Positions 62,701-64,000 of a stretch of 64,000 nt of DNA are shown one piece after another. Numbering within the stretch: the first letter of the stretch is position 1; each line of letters starts with the position of its first letter. This DNA is from Ampullaceana balthica (taxonomy: Eukaryota > Mollusca > Gastropoda > Lymnaeidae), in the NCBI GenBank assembly GCA_944989445.1, contig CALYLW010000336.1, forward strand, positions 755,791-819,790, written 5' to 3'. The notes beneath the pieces were generated by a model. That model saw nothing but the letters and a program-made list of their open reading frames with translations. It made no database searches and had not been told where the DNA came from. The position numbers and the translations under genes were made by a program.

Positions 62701-63098
62701 TTGAGAGGAAAACTTCGTCACCTTCTGTGTCTACCTGTGATACAAGACCCCCAGCAGCAGTTAGATCCAGTGTCAGCAGAGATGGAAAGACACATTAGTA
62801 ATTACCTTATCAAAACAACAGATCATTATAATATTGGACACATTGTGCACGTAAGTATATCCAATATCTCAGAGCAATTCATATTAATGTTGGAATATTT
62901 TTACAATATTAGTTTATATAAAGTGAGAAAGGCAGCTCGTGAAATATATACGTCGCTATGAATATTATTTTTCTTTTACAACCACAAACAATTGGGGCTA
63001 CACATTCAAATAGCACCTTCAGAGGATCTGTCCTATATACGTTGATGTACTTTCTATCTTTGGCTATAATTATTCTTAATTCTTCTTCTGAGTATACC

Positions 63099-63143
<45 letters not shown>

Positions 63144-63423
63144 TTTTCACTCAATTACCCGTACCTACAAACTATTATTTGCAACAGAATGTTATCTATG
63201 AATATTTAACATGACAATTTTAGCATGACCAGGGCAGTGATTTGTTTGATAAAATCTCATACAGGAAGTTTGTCAGAATATCTACGCCACGTTGTACGAT
63301 TATCCAGGCCTGAAGACGTGTGCCGGTTTGGCTGAATACACGAAAACAACTGTGAGGTTAGCCTGGGGGCTCAGTGTACAGGACCCACCTTATCTCATCG
63401 CCTATGAGTCTCGTAAGTTCAAG
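35755..63423 (+). CDS. MIEAP/SPATA18-like protein with novel N-terminal region, 5' complete, 10 exons, 705 codons, runs off the window
   Basis: Exons: 35755-36063, 36743-36960, 37965-38187, 39074-39205, 39745-40033, 54678-54794, 61009-61276, 62001-62214, 62665-62850, 63265-63423. All introns are GT-AG and phases agree, including across the 14.6-kb intron 5. The start ATG has a good context (gaagATGgct). Residues 1-390 are mostly helical and unlike any family I can name (FERRRFVDCAILVRQLRGMT, KVELEKVILQYKRVVQKLDE). 391-430 is a low-complexity linker rich in G, S, P and R. 484-518 is a coiled coil (ALLEQEIRYLRDELSQARDQ). From about 545 comes a MIEAP C-terminal-type domain: RPTVLVRAYDDLY, LKMKILFSVLVLAFRCVQQA, and in the last exon LAWGLSVQDPP (W686, PP at 693-694). 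The domain's final segment, usually containing a W-P-A-L motif, should lie beyond 64000. In vertebrates MIEAP acts in mitochondrial quality control; the role here is inferred. Single-gene status rests on phase continuity. Confidence 0.8.
36181..36199. other. Perfect GC-rich hairpin at SINE edge (intron 1)
   Basis: GCGGCGTA and TACGCCGC form 8-bp arms around gca. It stands at the start of the SINE-like block that follows, in otherwise AT-rich intron DNA. Confidence 0.6.
36200..36665 (-). repeat. tRNA-derived SINE-like element, copy 2 (MIEAP-like intron 1)
   Basis: On the minus strand, about 36544-36487 reads GTAGTGTAGTGGTTATCACG, then CCTAACA and CCTGGGTTCAAGCCCC: close to a tRNA(Val)-type A box, anticodon arm and B box. 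Blocks on either side ('aagaacggacacaaa', 'gcgagtgaacgtcggt', 'ggggaccaccga', 'gagggtcagtcgtcatgct') match the copy at 478-1020. The mature tRNA 3' end and acceptor stem are missing, so this is a SINE head and not a tRNA gene. Confidence 0.6.
37072..37417. mobile_element. MITE with TA target duplication (MIEAP-like intron 2)
   Basis: Ends are CCGTATATTCCGGTGTATAA and, complemented, CCGTATATTCTGGTGTTTAA. TA flanks both sides, consistent with Tc1/mariner-type insertion. Near both ends there is a 'gcgtataagaag' block. It has no coding capacity. Confidence 0.65.
37855..37955 (+). repeat. 21-bp tandem repeat abutting the exon 3 acceptor
   Basis: About 4.5 copies of tgaactttgaacttatgtct c run up to about 10 bases before the AG at 37963-37964. 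The last copy (gttttgaaccccag) supplies the acceptor context, so branch-point and pyrimidine-tract positions are probably provided by repeat sequence. Confidence 0.85.
38385..38790 (+). pseudogene. LINE 3'-terminal fragment (RTE-like), MIEAP-like intron 3
   Basis: By frame-hopping, the plus strand reads NCLGRILGIPWPDKI, RRWRWIGHML, KRKRGRPRNTWRQEVEADI and GREG, ending in a (caa)n tail at 38767-38785. This is the thumb and C-terminal part of an RTE-type reverse transcriptase with its simple tail. It has internal stops and is non-functional. Confidence 0.75.
40471..43863 (-). CDS. FREP-like immunoglobulin-domain plus coiled-coil protein, 4 exons seen, 5' exon missing
   Basis: Exons (minus strand): 43863-43678, 42610-42478, 41362-41221, then 40668-40510 if the GTATCGG donor is used or 40668-40471 if it reads to TGA. 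All junctions are GT-AG with matching phases. Exons 1-3 make one IgSF domain of the molluscan FREP type: SPGVIILGVTPTLVINCSYP (first Cys), NIYSRTNSSARLH, KLGVVKVTGDNKKTKTFVSK, GESFLCLSWIVPS (core Trp), RDQVADYLCLLNAENVDG (second Cys in the D-x-x-x-D-Y-x-C signature). Exons 3-4 continue into WHIREIQLLEDGYK and KLLQRVTSLEEIIDL, an amphipathic coiled coil like the region that follows the Ig domain in FREPs. FREPs are secreted haemolymph lectins of snail immunity. Here no fibrinogen-like or C-type lectin domain was found downstream, nor a signal-peptide exon upstream; exon 1 seen needs one base from an upstream exon (phase 1). It could be a truncated paralogue, a non-lectin relative or a decaying copy. 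It lies antisense in intron 5 of the MIEAP-like gene. Confidence 0.78.
41820..42200 (+). repeat. 45-bp minisatellite, about 8 copies
   Basis: Copies begin gcaactgtagattt.atacag at 41823, 41868, 41913, 41958, 42005, 42051 and 42096, each followed by 'attgttgatttatttaggg', with a decayed tail to about 42200. It lies in the intron between exons 2 and 3 of the FREP-like gene. Confidence 0.9.
45238..46697 (+). repeat. 34-bp minisatellite, about 43 copies (MIEAP-like intron 5)
   Basis: The unit starts ggtatccatgcctccagtga and ends taatgttagtttaa. Main variants are 'ctcta', 'catacct', 'ccatt' and 'atatcag'. Divergence between copies is low. The array ends about 45 bp before the hAT insertion at 46742. 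It is not framed for coding. Confidence 0.97.
46742..49225 (-). mobile_element. Decayed hAT transposon, family B copy 2, carrying a MITE
   Basis: Ends are CAGTGGCGTAGCTAG at 46742 and complement CAGTGGCGTAGCTAGAGGGG ending at 49225. Flanking 8-mers ctaggtat and ccatgtat match at 6 of 8. The minus strand contains a 100-codon open frame (48192-47890: SLEREVQQEMFLSMDGIITK, DELQVLARKYSYIVT) and, near 47790-47640, ISVACCERSFSKVKLIKNYL and NLEILSIEQ, the hAT dimerisation C-terminus. The rest is broken. Confidence 0.85.
46801..47218. mobile_element. PIF/Harbinger-like MITE, 418 bp, inside hAT-B copy 2
   Basis: Ends contain CCGTCCATAAATGACGTCAC and its near-exact complement, with TTA on both sides (46798-46800, 47219-47221), as a 3-bp TTA duplication would give. 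No coding. The site is the same as in hAT-B copy 3; the equivalent position in copy 1 is empty. Confidence 0.7.
50036..52499 (-). mobile_element. Decayed hAT transposon, family B copy 3, perfect 8-bp target duplication
   Basis: Ends are CAGTGGCGTAGCTAG and complement CAGTGGCGTAGCTAAGGGGG. The 8-mer tgtattga flanks both sides exactly (50028-50035, 52500-52507). The interior is collinear with copy 2, including the MITE, but is more decayed: minus-strand remnants near 51480-51240 and 51100-50950 parallel the copy 2 transposase with frameshifts. Confidence 0.88.
50095..50475. mobile_element. PIF/Harbinger-like MITE, 381 bp, inside hAT-B copy 3
   Basis: The 'gtccataaatgacgtcacgc' end, the 'gtgacgtcacgtca' interior and the 'catttatggacgg' end match 46801-47218. 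TTA flanks both sides (50092-50094, 50476-50478). Confidence 0.7.
52508..54677. other. MIEAP-like intron 5, distal part; no exon proven
   Basis: AT-rich except for a more G+C-rich patch at about 52775-52960. That patch has a TATA-like 'actatatata' at its left edge on the plus strand and an open minus-strand frame (MGDCTLMVSLVNAPASKA, then HNTAPYRLTDFATHT). No family was recognised. A short (ac)n tract lies near 54365-54382. Confidence 0.35.
54795..57010. other. MIEAP-like intron 6, proximal part; no gene seen
   Basis: AT-rich. Near 56270-56810 a loose recurrence of 'cctgccatagtttttctatac'-like phrases about 45-75 bp apart suggests an old, highly diverged tandem repeat. No open frame with a recognisable family. 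Confidence 0.4.
57018..57731 (+). repeat. 18-bp minisatellite, about 39 copies (MIEAP-like intron 6)
   Basis: The unit is actagttcaactcatacc with variants (accagttc, accaattc, catgcc, actctt). Because 18 is divisible by three, single frames stay open and read as six-residue repeats such as LVQLIP. It has no splice support and lies in an intron. Confidence 0.95.
57795..60350. repeat. Unclassified 2.5-kb repeat with diverged internal triplication
   Basis: The left edge is actagaagaatacccgcact and the right edge 'tttatatattagatgaagtg'. Inside, blocks recur at offsets of about 1066 bp (58114-58230 with 59179-59300: 'aaactgcatcgtatcacaat' and 'gacactgcatcgtaacaaaa') and about 670 bp (58730-58890 with 59402-59560: 'aaaggaatgaacata', 'attaagcgttttcaggatc'). 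'gcgtacacgaaaatgtgcgc' occurs at 59643 and 59951. The final 150 bp hold 'aaacatacaaacatacaaag'. No transposase or reverse transcriptase was recognised. Confidence 0.55.
60351..61008. other. MIEAP-like intron 6, distal part
   Basis: Near 60545-60665, three to four copies of a roughly 38-bp phrase ('acgtcatacagagctgtgtct', 'tgaatat') form a small tandem repeat. Otherwise AT-rich and without features. Confidence 0.5.
63098..63140 (+). repeat. (TC)n microsatellite, MIEAP-like intron 9
   Basis: About 20 dinucleotide repeats. They give a spurious RERERE frame on the minus strand. Confidence 0.97.
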
Positions 63424-64000
63424 GTGAGTAAGTCATGTTCCAAATACATTATACTGGTCTAATGAAAATAAAGGTCCCACCAAATTCATGTTATCTTGTA
63501 TGTGAAATTCTACTTCCATTCAATCTTTGCCCACTGTACAGATATTTTCTATACTTTACATCTTCAATATAATTTCCTAGAAGGTCCGAATAGTGTCTTA
63601 TTAACCTGTCTTATTAACCACATTCATGGTGAAATATGACCATGGGAATGTTCAAAACCCCCAAGTAACCAGCATATTTGGGGTATCCCCTTACGTTCCA
63701 CTTGACTTACAGGTGCCTTGCCTTACATCGCTTATCTGATTTCATCCAAGAATCCTTAATAATGTTGAACACAGGATATATATAACACTTGACTTGCTGA
63801 TTGAACTGAAACATAAAGCTGATATCAAAGATCCAATAAAGATGTGTTAAAAAATTGGGACTGGCAAAAGTTTTGTTAAAAAATATACAGTCTAATGTTT
63901 GAATCATCTGTGTAAATCATCCTTTTAAATACTTGTGCAAATAATTTGAGTGAATATTTTGTATAAACTATTTGGTAAATATCTAATTTCTATAAGCTCA

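Overview
The window looks like about 64 kb of nuclear DNA from a gastropod mollusc, probably a heterobranch (pulmonate-type) snail or slug. The reasons are: spliced genes in AT-rich, transposon-rich DNA; an immunoglobulin domain of the molluscan FREP (fibrinogen-related protein) type; and mollusc-like LINE, hAT, SINE and MITE remnants. This is inference; no species can be named from the sequence alone. I found no bacterial or viral gene, no CRISPR array and no intact tRNA or rRNA gene.

Three host genes can be assembled exon by exon with matching splice phases. (1) Minus strand, 17356-26989: a complete seven-exon gene for a 570-residue serine beta-lactamase-like protein (LACTB/AmpC type) with a signal peptide, all three active-site motifs (SVSK, YSN, HTG) and a hydrophobic C-terminal tail. 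(2) Plus strand, 35755 to beyond the window: ten exons, 705 codons so far, of a protein ending in a mitochondria-eating-protein (MIEAP/SPATA18) type C-terminal domain, preceded by a coiled coil and a long N-terminal region I cannot name. (3) Minus strand, 40471-43863, inside the 14.6-kb intron 5 of gene 2: at least four exons of a FREP-like IgSF plus coiled-coil protein. Its signal-peptide exon and any lectin domain were not found.

Everything else is repeat-dominated. 1-3.4 kb: SINE-like pieces, two dead LINE fragments and a probable solo LTR. 4.2-5.2 kb: two copies of a 506-bp repeat. 5.4-11.6 kb: two decayed hAT elements and small MITEs. 11.65-16.7 kb: a 5-kb 20-bp minisatellite. 21-25 kb (LACTB-like intron 1): a motif cluster and four tandem copies of the repeat family seen at 4-5 kb. 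27.4-28 kb: a G-rich 87-bp tandem array. 28.3-35.3 kb: ZBED5-like hAT, MITEs, a nested insertion, a tRNA-derived SINE and another hAT. 36-63 kb: introns of gene 2, with SINE, MITE, LINE tail, three minisatellites, two hAT copies sharing an internal MITE, and a 2.5-kb internally duplicated repeat.

The genes do not form an obvious pathway. The clearest points are a secreted, possibly surface-anchored beta-lactamase-like protein, an immune-type IgSF gene nested antisense in a MIEAP-like gene, and a well-layered transposon record with several target-site duplications readable at base level.
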